A DNA stretch of 7,449 bases from an uncultured Caldimicrobium sp. (GTDB lineage: Bacteria; Desulfobacterota; Thermodesulfobacteria; Thermodesulfobacteriales; Thermodesulfobacteriaceae), in assembly GCA_938091475.1 (NCBI GenBank), contig CALLJI010000216.1:1-7449 (forward strand), given 5' to 3'. The notes beneath the pieces are model-generated. The model worked only from the letters and a program-made list of their open reading frames with translations, was not told the DNA's origin and did not search any database. This document shows positions 1-4,961 of this stretch, in pieces (within the stretch, counting starts at the first letter, position 1; every line of letters begins with the position of its first letter). A program made the position numbers and the translations under genes.

Positions 1-59
1 TTTACTTCTTTCCAAGAGGGAATGTGCAGATTTTGAAGGGTCTTAATGTAGAGGGATTT

Positions 60-100
60 ACGAATCTCCCCCAAATTCGTAGGGGGACTTGCTCCTGCCC
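60..100. repeat. Degenerate REP-like inverted repeats
   Basis: Two interleaved arm pairs are visible: ACGAAT (60-65) with ATTCGT (75-80), and TCCCCC (67-72) with GGGGGA (82-87). A GTAG tag at 79-82 precedes a GC-rich stretch ending in GCCC at 97-100, as in the better-preserved elements to the right, but that stretch folds poorly. I read it as a decayed member of the array. Confidence 0.45.
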
Positions 101-112
101 GAGGGTTTAGCC

Positions 113-381
113 GTAGGGGCGATCCACGAATCGCCCTCATAAATATGTAGTGGCACGGCATGCCGTGTCCAAAAGGGCAGCCGTAAGGGCTGCCCCTACA
201 GGTTTCGAATTCTTGGGCTCAGCATGCTGAGCCCCTACGAATTTTTAAATCCTTTGGGCAAATCGTGATTTGCCCCTACTTTTTTATATTTCTGGGCACA
301 GCATGCTGTGCCCCTACAAGTGATTATCGCAGGCTAAAGCCTGCAGTTACCTTTTTGGTAGGGGCAATTCACAAATCGCCC
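113..381. repeat. Array of seven REP-type palindromes with GTAG/CTAC tags
   Basis: Seven palindromes of 20-21 nt occupy 117-136, 151-170, 175-195, 215-234, 256-275, 294-313 and 362-381. Most have GGGC...GCCC ends. The tag is GTAG on the left at 113-116, 147-150 and 358-361, and CTAC on the right at 196-199, 235-238, 276-279 and 314-317, so both orientations occur. The cores differ (GATC..GATC-type, CAGCATGCTG, AAATC/GATTT and others) yet stay self-complementary; 215-234 and 294-313 are perfect. A GTAG tag beside a hairpin is the known signature of REP elements processed by REP-associated Y1 transposases (RAYTs). No such transposase is encoded here. The copies at 256-275 and 362-381 are followed by T runs and could also act as terminators. 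Confidence 0.8.
329..344. repeat. GCAGGCT-AA-AGCCTGC hairpin, second repeat family
   Basis: A perfect 7-bp stem (329-335 with 338-344) sits inside the REP array but lacks the GGGC/GCCC ends and the GTAG tag. A similar GCAGGCTAAAGCCTGC word is, from memory, a common dispersed repeat in many bacterial genomes. I treat it as a separate repeat type nested in the array. Confidence 0.55.
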
Positions 382-485
382 GTTTTTCAACCTGCCTGAG
401 AGTTTCGCTCAAAAAAATTAAGGCGTTGGGCTATTTTTATCGTACACCATTTATTTTTAGCCTTGTCTCTAATTTTTAAATTCAA

Positions 486-528
486 ATAACTTAACTTTAA
501 CAAAATTTTAACAATCAGATTTTAAAAT
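486..528 (+). promoter_or_regulatory. Pho-box-like promoter: 11-bp direct repeats plus -10
   Basis: Three direct repeats lie at an 11-bp period: ATAACT (486-491), TTAACA (497-502) and TTAACA (508-513). Nine bases later is a -10-like TAAAAT (523-528). Positions 498-515 (TAACAAAATTTTAACAAT) are identical to the complement of 4628-4645 upstream of the leftward operon, with the same distance to the -10. There is no recognisable -35 at the expected position (ACAAAA), which fits an activator-dependent promoter. TTAACA-N5-TTAACA resembles the PhoP box of Bacillus, and the spacing resembles PhoB-activated promoters. The predicted transcript would begin at or just before the ATG at 536. Confidence 0.6.
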
Positions 529-535
529 TCAAAAT

Positions 536-745
536 ATGATGAGGGAAAGAATAGAAGAATTATTAGAAAACATTGCTCGGAAACAGGAAAAGTACAAAAA
601 GTTTATTAAGAAGGGTGATAAAGTAATAAAGCGTGAGAGGGATACCTTCCTTACCGAGAAGGATAGGCCTATCCTCATTGAGTCTTTCGTAGTGGGAGGA
701 CTATTGGAAAAATTAATACTTAAATTTGTAGATAGGATCTTTTAA
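536..745 (+). CDS. Small charged hypothetical protein sharing the operon's promoter type
   Basis: I do not recognise a family for this 69-residue product. Residues 1-45 are strongly charged and helix-prone (Lys/Glu/Arg-rich). Residues 46-69 are more hydrophobic and could form an amphipathic or membrane-associating helix. The start is ATGATG at 536-541 with no Shine-Dalgarno, about 7 nt after a -10-like hexamer, so a leaderless mRNA is plausible. The case for a real gene rests mainly on the upstream repeat promoter, which matches the one before the ATPase operon. It converges on that operon and overlaps its last gene by 4 nt at the stop codons. A role linked to the operon is inference; a spurious ORF remains possible. 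Confidence 0.5.
   Translation: MMRERIEELLENIARKQEKYKKFIKKGDKVIKRERDTFLTEKDRPILIESFVVGGLLEKLILKFVDRIF
661..674. repeat. Perfect 14-bp palindrome GGATAGGCCTATCC
   Basis: A perfect dyad lies inside the small gene, about 70 bp beyond the stop of the leftward operon. Neither strand has a T run after it, so an intrinsic terminator is not supported. It could slow or end leftward transcription or bind a protein, or it may be incidental codon use. Confidence 0.3.
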
Positions 746-1077
746 AGAAGCTCTTGTAGTGTATTCAGTATTCTTTTGTAGTCACCGTATATTTTAACCC
801 TACCTTCAAGAATATATCTTATTGCCTTTGAGGGTTTTTCAATAAGTTTCGGTAAGTCTTTAAAGGATATTAATATCTTATCTCTCACATCTGGAGGGTT
901 TTCCTGATGGTTTATACCTTGGGAATCTATTAAAAGATCCACAAAGCTACCATCTGGTAACTTTATAGAGAGCAAGACTGGATTTGTGAGACGAATAAAA
1001 ATATCCTTGTGTTTATCTTGAATTTGATGGGCTAAAATCTTAAGCTCTCTTATGTAATCTTCAGTACTCACTTTCAA
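742..1077 (-). CDS. SCP2-like lipid-binding domain protein
   Basis: This 111-residue protein resembles a single sterol carrier protein 2 (SCP2) domain. Residues 27-51 give beta strands (FIRLTNPVLLSIKLPDGSFVDLLID). Residues 68-80 read ILISFKDLPKLIE, and 82-111 give the helix-strand-helix ending with a typical GRVKIYGDY segment, where SCP2 proteins have G-K-hydrophobic-x-G-D. SCP2 domains are small soluble proteins that bind lipids or other hydrophobic ligands in a tunnel. The start is TTG at 1077, with AGGAGAGG (1088-1095 complement) 10 nt upstream; it overlaps the preceding gene by 17 nt, so translation is probably coupled. It is the last gene of the ATPase operon. If the operon builds a lipid-bounded compartment, a lipid-handling role there is attractive but inferred. 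Confidence 0.7.
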   Translation of the reverse strand: MKVSTEDYIRELKILAHQIQDKHKDIFIRLTNPVLLSIKLPDGSFVDLLIDSQGINHQENPPDVRDKILISFKDLPKLIEKPSKAIRYILEGRVKIYGDYKRILNTLQELL

Positions 1078-1318
1078 GGTATACTATCCTCTCCTCTTTA
1101 GCTATTTTTTCTATGATTTGATCAAGGACTTCTCTTGCCTTATCCTCTGTTGAGTATATGCCAAGCACTGCAGGGAGAAGTGGCTGGCTTACATACGCCA
1201 CAACCTTGTAAACCAGCCTTTTTTTACCATCAATTTCTATTTTAGCCTCTTCTACCGAAAGGGCTATAATATGAAGGTTATTTATGTATCTTCCGCTTCT
1301 TGTTTTTATAAAGGTCAT
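1061..1318 (-). CDS. Hypothetical 85-residue alpha/beta protein
   Basis: I do not recognise this family with confidence. Residues 1-50 look like beta strands (TFIKTRSGRYINNLHIIALSV, then a charged turn and LVYKVVAYVS). Residues 53-76 form a clear helix (GIYSTEDKAREVLDQIIEKIA). The layout resembles small proteins of the 'xIKTxxGxYIN' kind seen in many bacteria, with no catalytic motif, Cys or membrane segment. The ATG at 1318 lies 5 nt after the previous stop, and a GAGGAG-type SD sits about 14 nt upstream, a loose spacing that suggests coupling. It is cytoplasmic by appearance and transcribed with the ATPase. Confidence 0.65.
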   Translation of the reverse strand: MTFIKTRSGRYINNLHIIALSVEEAKIEIDGKKRLVYKVVAYVSQPLLPAVLGIYSTEDKAREVLDQIIEKIAKEERIVYLESEY

Positions 1319-1323
1319 ATTTC

Positions 1324-1599
1324 TTAATTTTTCTCCTCTTCCTTCTTAACCTCTGTTAATGCTTTCTTTGCTCCTTCCACAGCGCCCTCTACCGAAGCTC
1401 TAACAACTTTAAAGGCCTTTTCTCCAATTTCTGCGGTGGTTTTTATAATTTCCTTGCCTATCTCTGCAATTTTTGAAAGGGCTTCTGCTGGTAAGTGTGT
1501 TACTGCTTTCGTTTCAGCTTCACTTAGTTTTTTCTTAAGCTCCTCAAGCTCTGCTTTGATTTTCTCCAAGTCTTGGGCTATGTCCTTCTTTTCTTCCAT
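1324..1599 (-). CDS. Small amphipathic coiled-coil protein
   Basis: This is a 91-residue helical protein. Residues 1-32 form a Lys/Glu heptad-like coiled coil. Residues 37-84 are a long amphipathic helix with small residues (IGKEIIKTTAEIGEKAFKVV, then ASVEGAVEGAKKAL), followed by a Lys/Glu tail. The Ala/Gly/Val-rich segment could associate with membranes. There is no Cys, His-rich patch or enzyme motif. I choose ATG at 1599 because AGGAGG (1608-1613 complement) lies 8 nt upstream; the in-frame GTG at 1608 overlaps the SD itself. The gene begins inside the 3' end of the ATPase gene (56-nt overlap). A structural or scaffolding role at a membrane is a guess from composition. Confidence 0.7.
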   Translation of the reverse strand: MEEKKDIAQDLEKIKAELEELKKKLSEAETKAVTHLPAEALSKIAEIGKEIIKTTAEIGEKAFKVVRASVEGAVEGAKKALTEVKKEEEKN

Positions 1600-3691
1600 A
1601 GCTAACACCTCCTTTTTTATTTCTTATGGAATATAAACCTAAAAGCACTGTAGTGCCATTGTTTATGAGAGTTGACGCAGAGGGTCCAAAAAGCCCCAAG
1701 ACAGAACCTATAAGCCCAACCGTGTTTGCGAAGGAATTCAGCTTGTAGATATTTCTTAATTTATTCATTGTGTACTCTGCAATATCTACTGCTGTAATGA
1801 GGTGCCATAAATTATCTCCGATTACAATATCTGCTACCTCTATAGCTATAGAGGTACCACTTCTTAGGGATATACCCACATCCGAGGTAGACAGGGCTGG
1901 AGAATCATTAACCCCATCACCTACAAAGGCAACAACACTACCACATCTTTTTAAATCTTCTACAATTTTAGCCTTTTCCGCAGGAAATACTCTTGCATAA
2001 AATTCCTCTATTCCAAGTTGCTTTGCTATGTATTTAGCAATACCTTCATTATCCCCAGTGCATAGAATAACCCTTTTGCCACGCTTTTTTAACTCCCCCA
2101 CCACATCCTTTGTCTCTTCCCTTAAAGGATCTAAAAAGGTAAGGAGTCCTATAATTTTTCTACCTCTCACTAGATAAAGGACGGATTTAGCCTCCGAATG
2201 GAATTTATCTACGAGCTCTCTCACCTCAGAGCTAATTTTTATATTCTTACTTTGCATAAAGCGTGTACTACCCAGCATATATTTCATACCCTCTAACTCA
2301 CCCTGTATACCTAACCCTATAAGGTACTTGGAATTTTCTCTGGGTATAGGTTCCAAGCCTCTTTCCTTTGCTAATTTTACTATAGCCTTGGCTACTGGAT
2401 GAGTTATTCTTTGCTCCAAAGATGCGGCATAGAGCAGGACCTCTTCTTGGGAAACTTCTAATCCTACTATGTCCTCTATCTTTGGGCTTCCTACGGTAAG
2501 AGTTCCCGTTTTGTCCATTACAAAGGTATCCACTTTGGAGAGGGCTTCTAACTTGCCACCGCTTTTTATTAGAATTCCATAAGTTGAAGCTTCTGCTGCA
2601 CTGGATAAAAGGGTAAGGGGTGTAGAAAGATGTATTCCCGTATGATAGTCTATAATCAAGGTAGAAGTAAGCCTGCTTATTTGTCCACTGGTTAAATAGG
2701 AAAGAAGGGCAAGGCCTATGGTAGGTAAAACCATTTTATTTGCTTCCTCTTCTGCTAACCTCTGTATATTTATAGGCTCTTTTATACCTTCCTCTACTAT
2801 CCTTGCAATTTTAGCAACTAAGGTTTCTTCTCCTACGCTTTCTACCCTTATATAAAGTTTACCATCTTCCACATAGGTACCAGCATATACCTTATCCCTT
2901 GGCTTTTTGTGAACGGGATTGGACTCTCCGGTGAGGGAGGCTTGATTTACTAAGGCATCACCCTCTATAACCTCGCCGTCTGCAGGAATTTTTTCTCCTG
3001 TATAAACTGCTATAGTATCTCCTTTTTTAAGGTCTGTAGCCTTTACCTTTATCGCTTGACCATTACTAACAAGAAGCCAAGCGGTATCCTTCTTGTAGGA
3101 GAATAATTTTTCTATCTTTTCATAGGCTTTCTTTTCTACCTTTTCTGCAAGGAAATCTCCCAAAGCCAGCAAAAAGATCATCGTATGAGCTGAGAGGGGA
3201 TTACCACTAAAGCTTGCTAAAACTATAGCAGAAGAGTCAAGAGAATGAACATCTAACTTGCCCTTTTTAAGGGAGCTAAAAGCCTTAGCAAGAACGGGCT
3301 TTGAAAGAAGTAAAGTTGTCCAAGTAAAAACTGGATTAGGAAATAGGTTTCTAAAAAGATAAAGGGAAAAGCCCACGGTAGTTAAAGCAAGCCATTTAGA
3401 AGAATCTGTTTCCTTTTCTTTAGGTTTTGCGCTTTCTTTGGAAAGGTCTTCTAAAAAGATATCTCGCGGTGTATTTTCTATAAAGTTTAAAAATTCTATA
3501 AGATCAAAAGTTTTTGGGTCATATTCAAGGGTAAGGCAACCAGTGGATCTTGAGTACCTAACTTTTCGCACACCACCAAACCTTGAAAAGTAAGTTTGAA
3601 TGGTCTCCTCTGGGTGGTGCAGATATTTAAATATATAAGAGGATAGCTTTATTCTTCCAAGGTTTAGCTTTTCAATTCTGTATGCTGTCAT
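1544..3691 (-). CDS. P1B-type metal-transporting ATPase lacking CPx motif (FezB-like)
   Basis: This 715-residue membrane ATPase couples ATP hydrolysis to metal movement. Residues 15-75 form an HMA-like domain without CxxC but rich in Arg (RFGGVRKVRYSR). Membrane helices follow at about 99-135 and 151-181. The actuator TGES is at 254-257, further helices at about 320-336 and 340-362, and the phosphorylated Asp is D393 in DKTGT. The P1B-specific HP is at 431-432, TGDN at 545-548, GDGVND at 591-596, and the last helix pair spans about 651-689. Catalytic residues are intact. The metal motif is not: where most P1B ATPases read CPC-A-L-G-L-A-T-P, this one has YHT-G-I-H-L-S-T-P (349-358). Cys occurs only at 52, 544 and 583, none in the membrane. 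The small membrane neighbours resemble ferrosome (fez) loci with P1B-6 ATPases. Its ATG overlaps the preceding TGA (ATGA). The metal is unproven; iron is the inference. Confidence 0.9.
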   Translation of the reverse strand: MTAYRIEKLNLGRIKLSSYIFKYLHHPEETIQTYFSRFGGVRKVRYSRSTGCLTLEYDPKTFDLIEFLNFIENTPRDIFLEDLSKESAKPKEKETDSSKWLALTTVGFSLYLFRNLFPNPVFTWTTLLLSKPVLAKAFSSLKKGKLDVHSLDSSAIVLASFSGNPLSAHTMIFLLALGDFLAEKVEKKAYEKIEKLFSYKKDTAWLLVSNGQAIKVKATDLKKGDTIAVYTGEKIPADGEVIEGDALVNQASLTGESNPVHKKPRDKVYAGTYVEDGKLYIRVESVGEETLVAKIARIVEEGIKEPINIQRLAEEEANKMVLPTIGLALLSYLTSGQISRLTSTLIIDYHTGIHLSTPLTLLSSAAEASTYGILIKSGGKLEALSKVDTFVMDKTGTLTVGSPKIEDIVGLEVSQEEVLLYAASLEQRITHPVAKAIVKLAKERGLEPIPRENSKYLIGLGIQGELEGMKYMLGSTRFMQSKNIKISSEVRELVDKFHSEAKSVLYLVRGRKIIGLLTFLDPLREETKDVVGELKKRGKRVILCTGDNEGIAKYIAKQLGIEEFYARVFPAEKAKIVEDLKRCGSVVAFVGDGVNDSPALSTSDVGISLRSGTSIAIEVADIVIGDNLWHLITAVDIAEYTMNKLRNIYKLNSFANTVGLIGSVLGLFGPSASTLINNGTTVLLGLYSIRNKKGGVSYGRKEGHSPRLGENQSRA

Positions 3692-3894
3692 CCTTCTATC
3701 GGAGTTGTTTGTTGAAGTTTAAGCTCTAAGGCTTTTATAAGGGTTTCTATTTCCTTTTGGATTTCTTCAAATCTCCTTCTTTCTCTTTCCTTATCCAATA
3801 AGTAAAGTGCAACCAATCCAAGACCAAAGCCAAGCGCAAAACTAAAGGGGCCTGAACAAAAGCTTTTGCCAAGCATTGATCCTATTTGATTCAT
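3688..3894 (-). CDS. Tiny single-span membrane protein with cytoplasmic helix
   Basis: This 68-residue protein has one hydrophobic segment at about 16-33 (GPFSFALGFGLGLVALYLL) rich in Gly, with GxGxG-type spacing suited to helix packing. A basic turn (KERERRR) follows, then a charged helix to about residue 62. The layout is YtxH-like, but I cannot assign a family. The positive charge after the span predicts a cytoplasmic C-terminus. The ATG at 3894 has AAGGAGG 7 nt upstream, and its stop overlaps the ATPase start in ATGA, so the two are translationally coupled. It may be an ATPase partner or a membrane-shaping component; both ideas rest on context. Confidence 0.75.
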   Translation of the reverse strand: MNQIGSMLGKSFCSGPFSFALGFGLGLVALYLLDKERERRRFEEIQKEIETLIKALELKLQQTTPIEG

Positions 3895-3906
3895 AATCTA
3901 ACCTCC

Positions 3907-4221
3907 TTAGATTCTATTTTTTATTTTTTGTAAAATCTCTTGTTGCTTTTGAAGAATTTCAAGTTTTCTCTCAACCTCTAATCTACATAAATGCTTAGCC
4001 TCGGAAACCACATCTTCCCAAAATTCCTTGCTTTCTTCTAACTTTCCAATGAGCCACTGTTGAAAAGCTATGGCCTCCTTGGTGACAGAAACCAGAAGAG
4101 GTCTTGAGTCTCTCATTAGTTTACCAAGTATGACCAAACCAGCTAAAGCACCAATACCATAAAGCATCATATTGGTTGATAAGCATCCACCTATACTACT
4201 TGGAAGATTCAAGTTTAACAT
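3907..4221 (-). CDS. DUF5132-like membrane-anchored helical protein
   Basis: This 104-residue protein has a short N-terminal stretch and a membrane helix at about 19-36 (MLYGIGALAGLVILGKLM). Residues 40-104 are then almost entirely helical, ending in a Glu/Lys/Gln coiled coil (ERKLEILQKQQEILQKIKN). A Gly-rich span followed by an amphipathic helix containing EDVVSEAKH resembles DUF5132 proteins, recalled from memory and not checked. Two Cys (13 and 79) do not form a metal-binding pair. The start is ATG 4221 with AAGGAGGT about 7 nt upstream, 12 nt after the previous stop. It probably sits in the same membrane as the ATPase with its coiled coil in the cytoplasm. Confidence 0.75.
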   Translation of the reverse strand: MLNLNLPSSIGGCLSTNMMLYGIGALAGLVILGKLMRDSRPLLVSVTKEAIAFQQWLIGKLEESKEFWEDVVSEAKHLCRLEVERKLEILQKQQEILQKIKNRI

Positions 4222-4233
4222 AACCTTACCTCC

Positions 4234-4605
4234 TTAAAGCTTAGTTTTTAAATATGGAGTTAAAAGCATACCACACACAGCAAAGGAAATTAAACCTACT
4301 TTCCACCCTAATATAATGATAGAAAAGCCAAGTTTAGCAGCTGGATGTTTAAGTAAGGGTTGTATGTAAGAATGCAGATCCTCCCTCTCCAATTTAGACC
4401 TTTTTTTAGAACCTAAGTTTTCTAATAAATAGTGCATAAAACTTCCTTCTTTAAATTTGACAAGTAAAGTTCTTGTATTTTCTTTGCATTTAAGTTCTAA
4501 TACTCCATCCATTCCCTTTATGCCTTGTAAGAATAAGTTCCTCTCTTCTATAGTGGAAAAATAGATTCTTGCTTCCCCTTTTCTCAAAAAAATCTGCTCT
4601 ATCAT
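4234..4605 (-). CDS. HMA-like (HMA2-type) domain protein with C-terminal membrane helix
   Basis: First gene of the operon. From the ATG at 4605 it encodes 123 residues. Residues about 8-67 have the beta-alpha-beta-beta-alpha-beta pattern of a heavy-metal-associated domain (RIYFSTIEERNLFLQGI, then VLELKCKE, then TLLVKFKEG), but there is no CxxC and only one Cys there. A basic linker is followed by a hydrophobic stretch at about 88-117 (HPAAKLGFSIIILGWKVGLI), probably a membrane hairpin or single span. I recall 'HMA2' domain proteins beside P1B ATPases of this kind. A TTG at 4623 would add six residues, but it lies upstream of the predicted -10, so I prefer 4605. No Shine-Dalgarno is visible, unlike the following genes. 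Candidate metal- or membrane-associated ATPase partner. Confidence 0.75.
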   Translation of the reverse strand: MIEQIFLRKGEARIYFSTIEERNLFLQGIKGMDGVLELKCKENTRTLLVKFKEGSFMHYLLENLGSKKRSKLEREDLHSYIQPLLKHPAAKLGFSIIILGWKVGLISFAVCGMLLTPYLKTKL

Positions 4606-4614
4606 ATTTTTAAA

Positions 4615-4657
4615 AGTATACAATAGAATTGTTAAAATTTTGTTACATTAATGTTAA
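4615..4657 (-). promoter_or_regulatory. Pho-box-like promoter of the ATPase operon
   Basis: Read leftward, TTAACA (4657-4652), GTAACA (4646-4641) and TTAACA (4635-4630) repeat every 11 bp. After 9 bases comes the -10 TATACT (4620-4615), then 9 nt to the ATG at 4605. The 18 nt at 4645-4628 are identical to 498-515 before the convergent small gene, and both sites leave exactly 7 nt between that 18-mer and the -10. The -35 position (ACAAAA) is poor, so activation by a bound regulator is likely. Repeat word, period and distance to the -10 match PhoB/PhoP-type promoters; another OmpR-family regulator is also possible. Confidence 0.65.
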
Positions 4658-4746
4658 AAACTTAAAATTTTTTCATAACAATGTCTTTAATACTCTGAAA
4701 AGAAGCATAACGGGGTGCGATATGCTCTACTCAAAGGATTTAGTTT

Positions 4747-4802
4747 GTACAGCAATTCACGAATTGCCCAAACCCATTGGCCACAGCATGTTGTGCCCCT
4801 AC
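4747..4802. repeat. Two REP-type palindromes, right-hand side
   Basis: The first (about 4747-4769) has stem GCAATTC (4752-4758) with GAATTGC (4761-4767) and a decayed GTA(G) tag at 4747-4749. The second (4779-4798) pairs GGCCACAGCA with TGTTGTGCCC, with one mismatch and one G-T pair, and is followed by the CTAC tag at 4799-4802 and a T run. They belong to the same family as the array at 113-381; the second nearly matches the copy at 294-313. REPs therefore lie outside both ends of the 486-4657 block. Confidence 0.7.
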
Positions 4803-4894
4803 TTTTTTCCTTTTATTGATACCACTAAATACCCTATCTCAATAAACTAAACTTAGCGAAAATAAGTCACCGTAGATAAGATCTTCCTAAAAGC

Positions 4895-4923
4895 TTGTAA
4901 AGATAGAGTTTCTAAAATATAAT
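4895..4923 (+). promoter_or_regulatory. Sigma-70-type promoter for the aminotransferase operon
   Basis: TTGTAA (4895-4900) and a perfect TATAAT (4918-4923) are separated by 17 bp. The predicted transcript start is near 4930, giving a leader of about 29 nt with the SD at 4946-4952. No 11-bp repeats are present, so this operon looks independent of the leftward one. Confidence 0.75.
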
Positions 4924-4945
4924 GTAAATCGCAATAAAACCCTCA

Positions 4946-4961
4946 GGGAGGTAAGAAAATT
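4946..4961 (+). promoter_or_regulatory. Ribosome binding site followed by an AUU start codon
   Basis: GGGAGGT (4946-4952) is a strong Shine-Dalgarno. The codon at normal spacing (7 nt after GGGAGG) is ATT at 4959-4961. No ATG, GTG or TTG lies in frame between the TAA at 4935-4937 and the TTG at 4986, which is more than 30 nt from the SD. Confidence 0.6.

Noticed and set aside
3..110. Open frame entering from the left edge (ends at TAG 108-110)
   Set aside because: About 35 codons with no recognisable motif; the second half is made of REP sequence. It could be the 3' end of an outside gene, but I cannot show it.
113..381. CRISPR array
   Set aside because: The palindromes are irregularly spaced, occur in both orientations and differ in core sequence; there are no constant repeats with unique spacers and no cas genes.
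1436..1636. Rightward ORF opposite the coiled-coil gene
   Set aside because: It is antisense to two well-supported leftward genes; its Ser/Phe-rich product is what the complement of Lys/Glu-rich codons gives.
1770..2000. Rightward ORF inside the ATPase gene
   Set aside because: It is antisense to the GDGVND region of the ATPase, with no independent support.
4620..4632. ACAAT-N3-ATTGT dyad next to the operon -10 as a repressor operator
   Set aside because: It is a short AT-rich dyad partly made by the TTAACA repeat, and the matching promoter at 486-528 does not have it.
4630..4657. Fur box for the metal ATPase operon
   Set aside because: I looked for the GATAATGATAATCATTATC pattern; the region instead shows 11-bp direct NTAACA repeats, with only a small ACATTAATGT dyad arising between two of them.
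4704..4730. AGCATA/TATGCT hairpin followed by CTAC as a further REP copy
   Set aside because: The stem is only 6 bp with an 11-nt loop and no GGGC/GCCC ends; the CTAC is probably coincidental.
4629..4850. Rightward 73-codon ORF
   Set aside because: It runs through the TTAACA operator repeats and both right-hand REP palindromes, has no SD, and its product has no protein-like pattern.
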